From contig JAOEUK010000005.1 in assembly GCA_028382965.1 (NCBI GenBank), forward strand, positions 62,001 to 126,000: 64,000 nucleotides of DNA, read 5' to 3'. Below, in pieces: positions 8,846-17,698 of the stretch; the first letter of the stretch is position 1; each line of letters opens with the position of its first letter. A program made the translations under genes and the position numbers. The notes beneath the pieces are model-generated. The model did no database searches and was not told where the DNA came from. It saw nothing but the letters and a program-made list of their open reading frames with translations. The stretch comes from Candidatus Puniceispirillum sp. Its GTDB lineage: Bacteria; Pseudomonadota; Alphaproteobacteria; Puniceispirillales; Puniceispirillaceae.

Positions 8846-10225
8846 TTAAAAAATATCCAATCGAACCGAGAGCAGCTTTTCTACTTTTGCTATTTTACCA
8901 CGCGCAACAAAAATAATAACTGTATCTCCAGCTTCAATAATTGTGTCTCCACGTACAGGAATCACATTGCCATCCCGGTAAATACCGCCGATTGCCAACC
9001 CCTTTGGTATTTTTGCTGTTCGCAAGGGGGTTCCGACAAGCAGTGAAGAAGGTAAAGCTTCAGCCTCGAGAACTTCGCCAAGGTCTTCAACAATTGGGTG
9101 GACGTCCCGAATACGGCCGCGCCGTACATGTTCAAGTATTGAAGAAACAGTAATCTGAGACGGATTAACAACCGCATCGACTCCTAATGTCCCAACAAGT
9201 GATACAAAACCAGGAATATTAACAAGCGCAATTGCATGCTTGGCGCCGGTACGTTTGGCCAAAAGGGCAGAAAGGATATTAACTTCATCATCTTCGGTAA
9301 CAGCAACAAAAGTTTCAGTTTTATGAACACCCGCTTCACGAAGTATAGCTCCGTCTAGCGTATCACCATTGATAATACTTGTCCCTTGTAACTCCTCAGC
9401 AAGAGACTTCGCTCTACTAGGATCAAGTTCAATAATCTGATTGTGCGTATTCTGAAAATTTGCTTCAATTTCTCTTGAAAGCATTAGTCCTATGCTTCCA
9501 CCACCAGCAATCACTACTGAACGAGCCTCACCCTCCTCATGGCCAAAGCTAGCCATCGCACGATCCAAATGCGAGCTATCACAAACAAAGTAAACACGAT
9601 CACCAGTTTCCATTGCCTCGGCACCTGACCGCGGTAAGATCACTTCACCATTACGAATAATGGCAAGAACTGTCATGCTAAGATCAGGGAATAAGGTGGT
9701 AAGATGGCGCAACGATGTTCCCAGAATGGGACAGTATTCAGTACAAAGAACCCCAACAAGATTCATTTTTCCACCACACAGGTTCTGCACATCAAACGCA
9801 CCAGGTACGCGCAACTGATTACTAATTGACGCTGAAACTTCGGCTTCTGGCGAAATAATATGATCAATTGGAATGTTTTCAGCGCTGTAAAGCCCGGAAA
9901 TACTTGGGTCAAGGTAAGCCTTGTTCCGGATTCGCGCTATTTTAACAGGTGTATTGAAAATTGTATGACTGACTTGACAACAAACCATATTGACCTCGTC
10001 AGATTCGGTTACCGCAATGAGTAATTCAGCATCATGAACCCCTGCTTCAGCCAAGCGGTCAGGATGAGATGCCACACCAACAACACCATGTACATCATAC
10101 TGCTCAGTAATCCGCTGAATATTTTCAGCTGATTCATCAATGACCGTTACATCATTTTGTTCTTCGCAAAGGTGACTTGCAATGGCGCTTCCAACAAGAC
10201 CGGCACCGCATATGACAATTTTCAT
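8846..10225 (-). CDS. trkA: Trk potassium uptake regulatory protein TrkA
   Basis: Cytoplasmic NAD(H)-binding regulatory subunit of the Trk potassium channel system. The 459 residues form two tandem RCK units. The first starts MKIVICGAGLVGSAIASHL (Rossmann GxGxxG) and the second has VVIAGGGSIGLMLSREIE near residue 233; each is followed by a TrkA-C domain. The ATG overlaps the ntrX stop in ATGA, so the gene is translationally coupled to ntrX. No trkH membrane subunit is in the window. In Alphaproteobacteria trkA regularly follows ntrYX. Confidence 0.95.
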   Translation of the reverse strand: MKIVICGAGLVGSAIASHLCEEQNDVTVIDESAENIQRITEQYDVHGVVGVASHPDRLAEAGVHDAELLIAVTESDEVNMVCCQVSHTIFNTPVKIARIRNKAYLDPSISGLYSAENIPIDHIISPEAEVSASISNQLRVPGAFDVQNLCGGKMNLVGVLCTEYCPILGTSLRHLTTLFPDLSMTVLAIIRNGEVILPRSGAEAMETGDRVYFVCDSSHLDRAMASFGHEEGEARSVVIAGGGSIGLMLSREIEANFQNTHNQIIELDPSRAKSLAEELQGTSIINGDTLDGAILREAGVHKTETFVAVTEDDEVNILSALLAKRTGAKHAIALVNIPGFVSLVGTLGVDAVVNPSQITVSSILEHVRRGRIRDVHPIVEDLGEVLEAEALPSSLLVGTPLRTAKIPKGLAIGGIYRDGNVIPVRGDTIIEAGDTVIIFVARGKIAKVEKLLSVRLDIF

Positions 10226-11622
10226 GTCCCTTTACCCTCTTCTTGAAGATCAGTTCTGATATCAAGCAACTTCATTTTACGATGTAAAGCAGATCTTTCC
10301 ATCCCAACAAATGTAGCCATTTGTGAAATACTCTGGTTAAACCTATGCAATTGCGTTTCCAAATACTCTTTTTCAAATTTTTCGCGAGCATCCCGCAACG
10401 GCAAGCCCATTAAATGTTCGTTATAATAATTGTTACCCCGACGCGATACATTCTTAATTTCAGCTGGCAACAGATCAAGACCTAGTGGCTGCTTGCGATC
10501 ATTCGGTGCCATAATTAATAGTGTTTCAATAACATTATGAATCTGTCGTACATTTCCTGGCCAATCATAGTCTTGTAAAGCAGTCAAAATCTCATCACTC
10601 AGTTTTATTGGTTGCACCCCAATTCGCTTAGCAAGCTGGTTGTTAAAATATTTTGCCAGCAATGGAACATCTTCACGCCGGTCAGCAAGTGAGGGCATAG
10701 AGAGAGGCACCACCCCAAGTCTATAATACAGGTCTTCACGAAGACGGCCCTCACTAATTTCACTTGGTAGGTTTCGGCTTGATGCCGAAACAACCCGCAC
10801 ATCAACAAGCACCTCGGCATTACCGCCAACGCGACGAAACCTTTGCTCATTAACTGCACGAACAATTTTTCCTTGCGTTTCCAGTGGCAAGTCGCAGATT
10901 TCGTCAAAATACAATGTACCACGATGCGCTTGCTCAAAAAGTCCAACAACACGCCGATGACTTTGCAGGTTTTCAGCCCCAAATAGCTCAGAATCCACAT
11001 GCTCATTTGCTAAACGAGCGCAATTAGCAACAACGAAGCGTTCACTACTCCGATTTGACTGATTATGAATTGCCCGGGCCAAAAGCTCTTTGCCACTGCC
11101 ACTTGGTCCGTCAATAAGGACACGACTTAAAGTAGGCGCTACTTTTTCGACGGATTGGCGGATGAGTCGCATGGTTAAGGAATTACCAACCAATTCAGCA
11201 TTCACATCATGTTCAACCCTTGCACGTAATTCTGTATTTTCTTGCGCAAGACGCGCATTATTCAGCGCTCGTTCAACCATCAACAAAAGTCGTGTTTCTT
11301 TGAAAGGCTTTTCAAGAAAATCATAAGCACCAAGTTGAATAGCTTGGACAGCGGTTTCAATGGTGCCATGCCCTGAAATCATCAACACTGGCAAATCTGG
11401 ATAAATTGATTTCACCCATTCAAGCAGTTCTATGCCGTCCATATCTGAGTCACGCATCCAAATATCAAGTATTGCCAATTTAAGAGGTTGCTTTAAAAGT
11501 ACATTGCGAGCCTCGTTGGCATTTGAAGCCAATAAAGTCGAATAGCCTTCATCCTCTAGTGTCATGCTAATAAGTGAACGAATGTCTCTCTCATCGTCAA
11601 CAATCAGTATATCATCAGCCAT
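10222..11622 (-). CDS. ntrX: Response regulator NtrX (no GAFTGA motif)
   Basis: Response regulator paired with the sensor NtrY, linked in Alphaproteobacteria to nitrogen and redox or cell-envelope control. The 466 residues are a receiver domain with phosphoacceptor Asp53 (AILDIW), an AAA+ domain with Walker A GPSGSGKE at about 172-179 and TLYFDEICDLP, and a C-terminal Fis-type HTH (ISQMATFVGMERSALHRKMK). After SELFG (211-215), where sigma-54 activators have GAFTGA, this protein reads AENLQSHRRVVGLFE, so the sigma-54 contact loop is absent. It overlaps ntrY by 8 bp and trkA by 4 bp. Confidence 0.94.
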   Translation of the reverse strand: MADDILIVDDERDIRSLISMTLEDEGYSTLLASNANEARNVLLKQPLKLAILDIWMRDSDMDGIELLEWVKSIYPDLPVLMISGHGTIETAVQAIQLGAYDFLEKPFKETRLLLMVERALNNARLAQENTELRARVEHDVNAELVGNSLTMRLIRQSVEKVAPTLSRVLIDGPSGSGKELLARAIHNQSNRSSERFVVANCARLANEHVDSELFGAENLQSHRRVVGLFEQAHRGTLYFDEICDLPLETQGKIVRAVNEQRFRRVGGNAEVLVDVRVVSASSRNLPSEISEGRLREDLYYRLGVVPLSMPSLADRREDVPLLAKYFNNQLAKRIGVQPIKLSDEILTALQDYDWPGNVRQIHNVIETLLIMAPNDRKQPLGLDLLPAEIKNVSRRGNNYYNEHLMGLPLRDAREKFEKEYLETQLHRFNQSISQMATFVGMERSALHRKMKLLDIRTDLQEEGKGT

Positions 11623-13819
11623 TAAATCGACCTTTCTTATTACTAATCATGGCGTGGATGGGAAATTTCAAGCAAACTAAAGCACCGCCATTATCTGCAC
11701 TGCCAAGATGCATACTACCATCATGGTCTTCCATGATTTTACTAACAATGGCAAGGCCAAGGCCGGTTCCCTTTTTTCGTGTTGTGACATAAGGCTCCAA
11801 TAATTTTTCAAAATCCATTTCTGGAAACCCTGGACCATTATCGCTTAGGGTTATCGCAATTGAGTCGTTTTCAATTGCAATCACTATGAAAATACTTGGA
11901 TTAGCAACATGATGTTCCATGAGGGTGTCTTTGCTGTTTTGCAAAAGGTTTGTAAGTGCTTGGCGTACTAAACCCGCATCACAAATTGTTACATAATCAT
12001 TTGTGGCATCATCAATCTTAACGTCAAGCGCAAGATCCTTGCTAAAAAATAAAGAAATCTGTCCATTAACAATCGCAACTAAGGAATGTCGATCCATTTC
12101 TGGTTGTGGCATCCTTGCAAAGGCAGAAAACTCATCAACCATCCGGCCAATGTCATCTACCTGACGCATGATAATTTTTACATACTCCTCAAATTGTTCA
12201 GCCTCCCTCTGATCAACAGGTCGATATTTTTTCAACAACCGATCTGATGCGAGTTGAATTGGAGTCAGTGGATTTTTTATTTCATGTGCAATCCGCCGCG
12301 CAATATCGGACCAAGCTGCTTTACGCTGCGCACTCAACAAACCCGTAATGTCATCAAACGTTACAACATAACCAACCACACGCCCCTCAATAATCTCACT
12401 GACAATTCTGGCTCTCAAAATCAGACGCTTATGTCGTTGTTTAAGCACTATTTGCTCTTCAGCAAAACGTCTTTTCCTTTGGTTTGCAATCTTAAGCAAA
12501 CTTTTAAACTCTGGAATAACAGTAACTAAATTTTTTCCAATCAATTCTGTGTCTTTTTTGCCGAGCAAATCACGTGCAGTTGCATTTGGAAGTGTCACGT
12601 TTCCCGCACGATTAAGCCCAACAACCCCCGACGAAACACCACCAAGAACAGCCTCAGTAAATTCACGACGTTGATCAATTTGAGTATTAGCTTGCACAAG
12701 TTGTTCACGGCTACGAACCAGTTCGTCCAGCATACGATTAAAAGCAGATCCAAGTCGTGAGATTTCTTCAAGCCGCAGATCGCTTGGCACACGCGGTGAC
12801 AGATTCCCAGCACGCACTTGTTCTGCAACCTGAATAACAGCTCCTAGCGGCCCAACAATAGAAGTGGCCAAATTAAGACCAATCCACAAGGATGCAATAA
12901 GAATTAGCAACAAAACAATACCAAACAGGACTGCAAAACTAATTTGTAAATCAAGTTGCTGGAACCCTAATTGTTGGTAATCAGATGCTGCAAGGCGTGT
13001 TTGGTCCATGGCCTCAAGAACTTTTGCATCAATGAATCGTCCCACCAAAAGGTAAGCATCCACATAGCTATTCAGCTTAACAACTGCTCTCAACTTATTA
13101 GTCTCATCTGCACGCAAAATGACCACCTCACCATTACGCGCTTTTTCTACCCAGGTGCTTTCAAGGTTGGCAAAAGTAATTGCAAAGGCAAACCGCGACT
13201 TGGCTAACACTTGACCGCTACCATCAAAAATAATTGCATCCGACATATTACGAAGTGCCGCCTGATCAGTCAAATACTGTCCTGTAAGTTTGCCTTTCCC
13301 AACAAGCCTGTAGGCCTCACGATTAATATCATTGGCCATTATTAAAACTTCACCAGAGATAGAACTGGCGTGCTCTTCAAAATAAGACTCTGCAACACGA
13401 ACAGACTCATTAACAGCAGTTGAAATGCGTTCCGCAAACCAACCTCTTAAAGAGTAATCAACAACAAATAGAGCAAACAACGTCACAATAACTGCAGGAA
13501 AAGTTGTCACTCCTCCAAACAAAACCGCCATCCGCCAATGAAGCTGATGACCAGCAAGCCGCTGTTGACGATCAGACCAAAGTCGCCAAATTTGGCGGCC
13601 AACCAATGTTCCAAGTACAAGTAATGCTAATGCATCAACGATCACAATAAAGACAAGAAAATCGGTGTCTTTTGACAAGTGATCAACGCGAGTAAGCGCA
13701 TACGCAGTCAAAGCCCCCATCACAAGAGTGAATAGAATAGAGACATAGGCAAGACGATCTTCATTAAACCATATTTTTTTTGGAAATTTACTTTCAATTT
13801 CATAAATTGATTTCAACAT
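11615..13819 (-). CDS. ntrY: Membrane sensor histidine kinase NtrY
   Basis: Sensor kinase of the NtrY/NtrX pair. The 734 residues have three N-terminal membrane segments (about 23-46, 54-78 and 96-125), a periplasmic sensor region, another membrane segment near 291-315, then HAMP (around 320-375), PAS, HisKA with RIAHEIKNPLTP (phosphoacceptor His near 510) and HATPase_c (NLLQNSKDTL, DNGPGF, GTGLGLAIV). The full domain order matches the alphaproteobacterial NtrY family. It starts 2 bp after the ntrC stop and runs into ntrX with an 8-bp overlap, so ntrBC and ntrYX form one transcription unit. Confidence 0.95.
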   Translation of the reverse strand: MLKSIYEIESKFPKKIWFNEDRLAYVSILFTLVMGALTAYALTRVDHLSKDTDFLVFIVIVDALALLVLGTLVGRQIWRLWSDRQQRLAGHQLHWRMAVLFGGVTTFPAVIVTLFALFVVDYSLRGWFAERISTAVNESVRVAESYFEEHASSISGEVLIMANDINREAYRLVGKGKLTGQYLTDQAALRNMSDAIIFDGSGQVLAKSRFAFAITFANLESTWVEKARNGEVVILRADETNKLRAVVKLNSYVDAYLLVGRFIDAKVLEAMDQTRLAASDYQQLGFQQLDLQISFAVLFGIVLLLILIASLWIGLNLATSIVGPLGAVIQVAEQVRAGNLSPRVPSDLRLEEISRLGSAFNRMLDELVRSREQLVQANTQIDQRREFTEAVLGGVSSGVVGLNRAGNVTLPNATARDLLGKKDTELIGKNLVTVIPEFKSLLKIANQRKRRFAEEQIVLKQRHKRLILRARIVSEIIEGRVVGYVVTFDDITGLLSAQRKAAWSDIARRIAHEIKNPLTPIQLASDRLLKKYRPVDQREAEQFEEYVKIIMRQVDDIGRMVDEFSAFARMPQPEMDRHSLVAIVNGQISLFFSKDLALDVKIDDATNDYVTICDAGLVRQALTNLLQNSKDTLMEHHVANPSIFIVIAIENDSIAITLSDNGPGFPEMDFEKLLEPYVTTRKKGTGLGLAIVSKIMEDHDGSMHLGSADNGGALVCLKFPIHAMISNKKGRFNG

Positions 13820-13820
13820 A

Positions 13821-15251
13821 TCATCGGCCTGCCTTAATGTTTAGATCTTTGATCTTTTTCCTTAACGTATTACGATTAAGCCCTAAAATATCAGCTGCCT
13901 TTAGCTGATTTCCACGAGTGATTTCCAGAGTAGCTATAATCAATGGATGCTCCACTTCTCGCATAACACGACCATAGAGGCCCGGCGCCGGCACCCCACC
14001 TTTTAAAGCTTCAAAATATCGTCGAATATGCAAATCAACCGATGCTGATAAACTTTCGGATTCGGCAATAACATCTATTTGACTTTTAGCAAACTCCCTT
14101 TCCACCGCGCCCGCACTGATAACATTTTTAGGATAAAGGACCAACATACGCTTAACTAAATTTTCTAATTCACGAACGTTGCCAGGCCAATGCCATGCTT
14201 TTAATGCACGCAAAGCATCTGGTGCAAAGGTTTTTGTCGGAAGGGCATCTTTTGTGGCATTAAGTTGAAAGTGATTGACGAGAAGTCCAATATCATCAAT
14301 GCGCTCTCGAAGTGGTGGTAATTTCAAAGGCACAACATTTAATCTGTAAAATAAATCTTCACGAAAAAGCCCCTGATGCATCAGGTGGTGAAGATTTTGG
14401 TTAGTTGCTGCAACAATCCTGATGTCTGTTTTAACTAATTGCTGAGCGCCAAGAGGTAAATATTCTCCATCTTGCAAAACCCGCAATAGTCGCGTTTGCG
14501 CTTCATAAGACATGTCACCCACTTCATCGAGGAACAAAGTGCCACCTACTGCTTTTTCAAAACAGCCATAGTGCTGTTTTGACGCTATAAATTTCTCGTT
14601 TTTACCTGTGCCAAAAAGTTCCGCTGCTAAAAGTTCCTGGGGTATGGTGGCAAGATTGGTTGTAATAAAAGGACCTGAACGCCGACTGCCAAGATCATGC
14701 AGCGCCCGCGCAACTAATTCCTTTCCAGTCCCACTCTCACCAGTGACCAAAACAGTTAAATCCGTGCTGACAACTCGAGCCATTGCTTTGAAAATCTCCT
14801 GCATTGGACGCGAGCGTCCTACTAGTGGCCCACCTTCCTCAATAGAGGTTAATTCTGAAACAGGCATACTTGCGGCATCACTTGCGCCAATAGCACGCTT
14901 TGCCACTTCAATTAAATTTCGCAATTCAAAAGGTTTTGGAAGGTATTCATAGACACCAATCTGCTGAGCTTTAATCGCTGTTAGGAGAGTTGAACGGGCA
15001 CTCATCACGATCACTGGTAAATCAGGCCGACGCTCTTGAATGCGCGGCAAAAGGTCTAATGCATCCCCATCTGGCAATGCAACATCCGTTATTAGAACAT
15101 CTCCCCTACCTGACTCAATTAATTTCCAGAGACCGGAAGCAGTTCCAATAGACTGAACTGCATACCCTTGACGCGCTAGGGCTTGCTGAACAACCAACCG
15201 AACTGACTTGTCATCCTCAGCAACCAAAATCAAAGGAGGCTTCTCATTCAT
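13821..15251 (-). CDS. ntrC: Nitrogen regulator NtrC (GAFTGA replaced)
   Basis: Response regulator of the NtrB/NtrC nitrogen-limitation pair. The 476 residues contain a receiver domain (Asp56 in LITDVALP), an AAA+ domain with Walker A GESGTGKE at 171-178 and Walker B TLFLDEVGDM, and a C-terminal Fis-like HTH (LKAADILGLNRNTLRKKIK). The loop after AAELFG, which in sigma-54 activators is HEKGAFTGA, reads TGKNEKFIAS here, so the GAFTGA contact motif is gone while the ATPase motifs stay. NtrC proteins without GAFTGA are known from Rhodobacter capsulatus and Caulobacter. The ATG overlaps the ntrB stop (ATGA). Confidence 0.95.
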   Translation of the reverse strand: MNEKPPLILVAEDDKSVRLVVQQALARQGYAVQSIGTASGLWKLIESGRGDVLITDVALPDGDALDLLPRIQERRPDLPVIVMSARSTLLTAIKAQQIGVYEYLPKPFELRNLIEVAKRAIGASDAASMPVSELTSIEEGGPLVGRSRPMQEIFKAMARVVSTDLTVLVTGESGTGKELVARALHDLGSRRSGPFITTNLATIPQELLAAELFGTGKNEKFIASKQHYGCFEKAVGGTLFLDEVGDMSYEAQTRLLRVLQDGEYLPLGAQQLVKTDIRIVAATNQNLHHLMHQGLFREDLFYRLNVVPLKLPPLRERIDDIGLLVNHFQLNATKDALPTKTFAPDALRALKAWHWPGNVRELENLVKRMLVLYPKNVISAGAVEREFAKSQIDVIAESESLSASVDLHIRRYFEALKGGVPAPGLYGRVMREVEHPLIIATLEITRGNQLKAADILGLNRNTLRKKIKDLNIKAGR

Positions 15252-16456
15252 TTTTGAACCAACTTAGTTTTTTTTCTTTCATCATCTGAGTATTTTTCTT
15301 TTGGGTTTGATACATTAGTTTTCGCCACTGGAAAATTCATACGAAAGGCTGTCCGGCCTAACATCGAATCAACCTCAATCATACCACCGTGGTCTGCAAC
15401 AACACTCGCAACCATAGTTAGCCCCAAACCGCTACCACCTATGCGTCCCGACACAAACGGATCAAATAAGTGATCACGAATATCATCAGGAATGCCCCGC
15501 CCATTATCGATCAAATCCACCTGCACCGGCACATGCGAACTACCATTACTTGCAGCAAAAGAAAGGCGTCGACCCTGTGAGTAAGATGTTTTTATTATCA
15601 ATTCTCCTTTTTTATCAGTAGCTTCAGATGCATTTTTAATCATATTTATAAATGCTTGAATTAGTAAATCACGGTGGCCGTGCACAGGAGGTAAGGACGG
15701 GTCGTAGTGACGACAGACTGTTAAATGCGCACCATAGGATGCACTTGCAAGCGCAAGACAATGGTCAAGCACCTCATGAATATTCACTGGTCTTAAATTA
15801 AGGACAGCTCCACCAGCAAAGCCCTCCATTCGATCAAGAAGGGCCGTTACTCTATCACTCTCTTCAACAATCATGCGGGTTAATACGCGGTCTTCATCGT
15901 TAAGCCCAGATTCCAAAAGTTGAGCAGCACCTTTGATACCAGCAAGTGGGTTTTTAACTTCATGTGCCAAAAGAGCTGCCATAGCTGAAATTGACCTTGC
16001 CGCTCCTCTAAATAATGATTGACCACGCAAGCGTTCGGCAAACGCTCGCTCTTGAAGAGATATCAGTAAGCGAGGAGAAACTTCACCAAAAGGAGTGATT
16101 TGTAAGTTTACTGATTTCAACCTTAATTTTGGTCCAGCAAGCTCGAGCCCCTGATCTCCAACAGATATATTCTGCTCTTTTGCACGTTTTAACATAGAAA
16201 AAATGGGAGTGTCTTCTGGAATCAGACTTTTAAGTGAGACCCCAAACAAAATCGACTGACTTGATTGAAAAAACATTTCCGCAGCTTGATTCAGATAAAC
16301 AAAGCAGTTCTTAGAATCAAGAATGAATAACGGATTTGGCAAGCTGGCAAGCACTTGAGAAGCAGTGACGTCATCAATCAGATCATTGTTTAAAAACTGA
16401 TTATCCCCAATGCTCTCCCTCTGCACTAAAAATCGTTTAACTGGCAACTTCATCAT
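15248..16456 (-). CDS. ntrB: Nitrogen sensor histidine kinase NtrB
   Basis: Cytosolic two-component kinase that phosphorylates NtrC and is normally controlled by PII. The 402 residues hold a PAS domain (about 30-130), HisKA with ALLAHEVKNPLAGIKGAAQLLE (His near 163), and HATPase_c with NMIKNASEA, DNGRGIP and GGSGLGLTM. No membrane segments are seen. The ATG overlaps the dusB stop (ATGA) and its own stop overlaps the ntrC start, so dusB-ntrB-ntrC are translationally coupled. No glnB or glnK lies in the window. Confidence 0.95.
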   Translation of the reverse strand: MMKLPVKRFLVQRESIGDNQFLNNDLIDDVTASQVLASLPNPLFILDSKNCFVYLNQAAEMFFQSSQSILFGVSLKSLIPEDTPIFSMLKRAKEQNISVGDQGLELAGPKLRLKSVNLQITPFGEVSPRLLISLQERAFAERLRGQSLFRGAARSISAMAALLAHEVKNPLAGIKGAAQLLESGLNDEDRVLTRMIVEESDRVTALLDRMEGFAGGAVLNLRPVNIHEVLDHCLALASASYGAHLTVCRHYDPSLPPVHGHRDLLIQAFINMIKNASEATDKKGELIIKTSYSQGRRLSFAASNGSSHVPVQVDLIDNGRGIPDDIRDHLFDPFVSGRIGGSGLGLTMVASVVADHGGMIEVDSMLGRTAFRMNFPVAKTNVSNPKEKYSDDERKKTKLVQK

Positions 16457-17442
16457 GCTGCCACTTCATTTAGATTAAGCGCTTCAAAAAAAGCATCAAC
16501 GGCTTCAAAAACCACTGTAGAATCAGCATTGTTATTTGCAATATCACGTAATTTAGCAGCACCCGGTAGCCCATGCGCATACCATGCGATATGTTTTCTG
16601 GCGAGGCGCATTCCCGCAGTTCCATAATGAGTTAGCATATCATCAAGGTGAGCACGCATCAGCTGGTGACGCACCTCAACCGACGGTGTTGAACGAACTG
16701 ACTTACCATTAAGATAATCACCAGCCTGAGCAAGAAGCCATGGCCGCCCCTGCGCACCTCGGCCAATCATAACCCCGGCAGCCTTACTATCGCGCATTAC
16801 TTGGCCTACCGTATTAAGACAGACAATATCACCATTGGCTACAACGGGAATATCAACTGCATCAACAACCTCGGCAATTTTATACCAATCAGCACTGCCC
16901 TTATACATTTGACAACGTGTACGACCATGAACCGCCACCATTTTAATGCCTATATCTTCGGCAATTTTTGCCAGTTGTGGTGCATTTAAAATCTTATCAT
17001 CCCATCCCAGTCGCATTTTTAGAGTTACCGGTACATCAACAGCAGCCACGACTGATGCCATGATTGCACTTGCAAGACTTAAATCACGCATTAGAGCCGA
17101 GCCAGATAATTTTCCTGTCACCTTCTTCGCTGGACAGCCCATGTTGATATCGATAAATGTTGCTCCAAGATCAGCACAGATTTTTGCTGCCTCTGACATA
17201 ACCTGCGGTTCCCAACCAGCTAACTGAATTGATAAAGGAGCTTCAGCCTTTGCTTCAGTTCGCAGTTTCCTCATTTCAGTTCGGACACCATGTAACACCG
17301 CTGCACTGGCAATCATTTCCGTAACAACAAGCCCACCACCACAACGCCGAACCGCCCTACGAAAAGGCCAGTCTGTTACACCGGACATCGGCGCTAAAAT
17401 GGCGGCATGCGGCAAGGTGATTTTATCAATAACAAGAGGCAT
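16453..17442 (-). CDS. dusB: tRNA-dihydrouridine synthase DusB
   Basis: FMN-dependent enzyme reducing uridine to dihydrouridine in the tRNA D-loop. The 329 residues form the TIM barrel with APMSGVTDWPFRR at the N-terminus, INMGCPAKKVTGKLSGSALM around the catalytic Cys, VTLKMRLGWDD, AVHGRTRCQMYKG and VVANGDI, plus VMIGRGAQGRPWL. The dusB-ntrB order (historically nifR3-ntrB) is a hallmark of Alphaproteobacteria. ATG at 17442 has a GGA element 8 bases upstream. It is the first gene of the minus-strand ntr operon, so the operon promoter should lie in 17443-17640. Confidence 0.95.
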   Translation of the reverse strand: MPLVIDKITLPHAAILAPMSGVTDWPFRRAVRRCGGGLVVTEMIASAAVLHGVRTEMRKLRTEAKAEAPLSIQLAGWEPQVMSEAAKICADLGATFIDINMGCPAKKVTGKLSGSALMRDLSLASAIMASVVAAVDVPVTLKMRLGWDDKILNAPQLAKIAEDIGIKMVAVHGRTRCQMYKGSADWYKIAEVVDAVDIPVVANGDIVCLNTVGQVMRDSKAAGVMIGRGAQGRPWLLAQAGDYLNGKSVRSTPSVEVRHQLMRAHLDDMLTHYGTAGMRLARKHIAWYAHGLPGAAKLRDIANNNADSTVVFEAVDAFFEALNLNEVAA

Positions 17443-17698
17443 AAAAGATCCAAAAATAGCTTTTAAAATCAGTGAGATGTCATGATGGCAAAGATATACA
17501 GCTTATATAATAGGCAATTAATGCACAAAAATCCATCACTTAACCCAGACTATTATTGCGAACATCAAATCACTTAACGCCTCGCCCAGAAAAATCTATT
17601 AGACGCGACAAAAAGTTGTCTGCAATAATACATCACTTTTTACCGTGAAGAATATACAATGGACAAAGCCACACACATTGAGGATAAAGGTGATTGTA

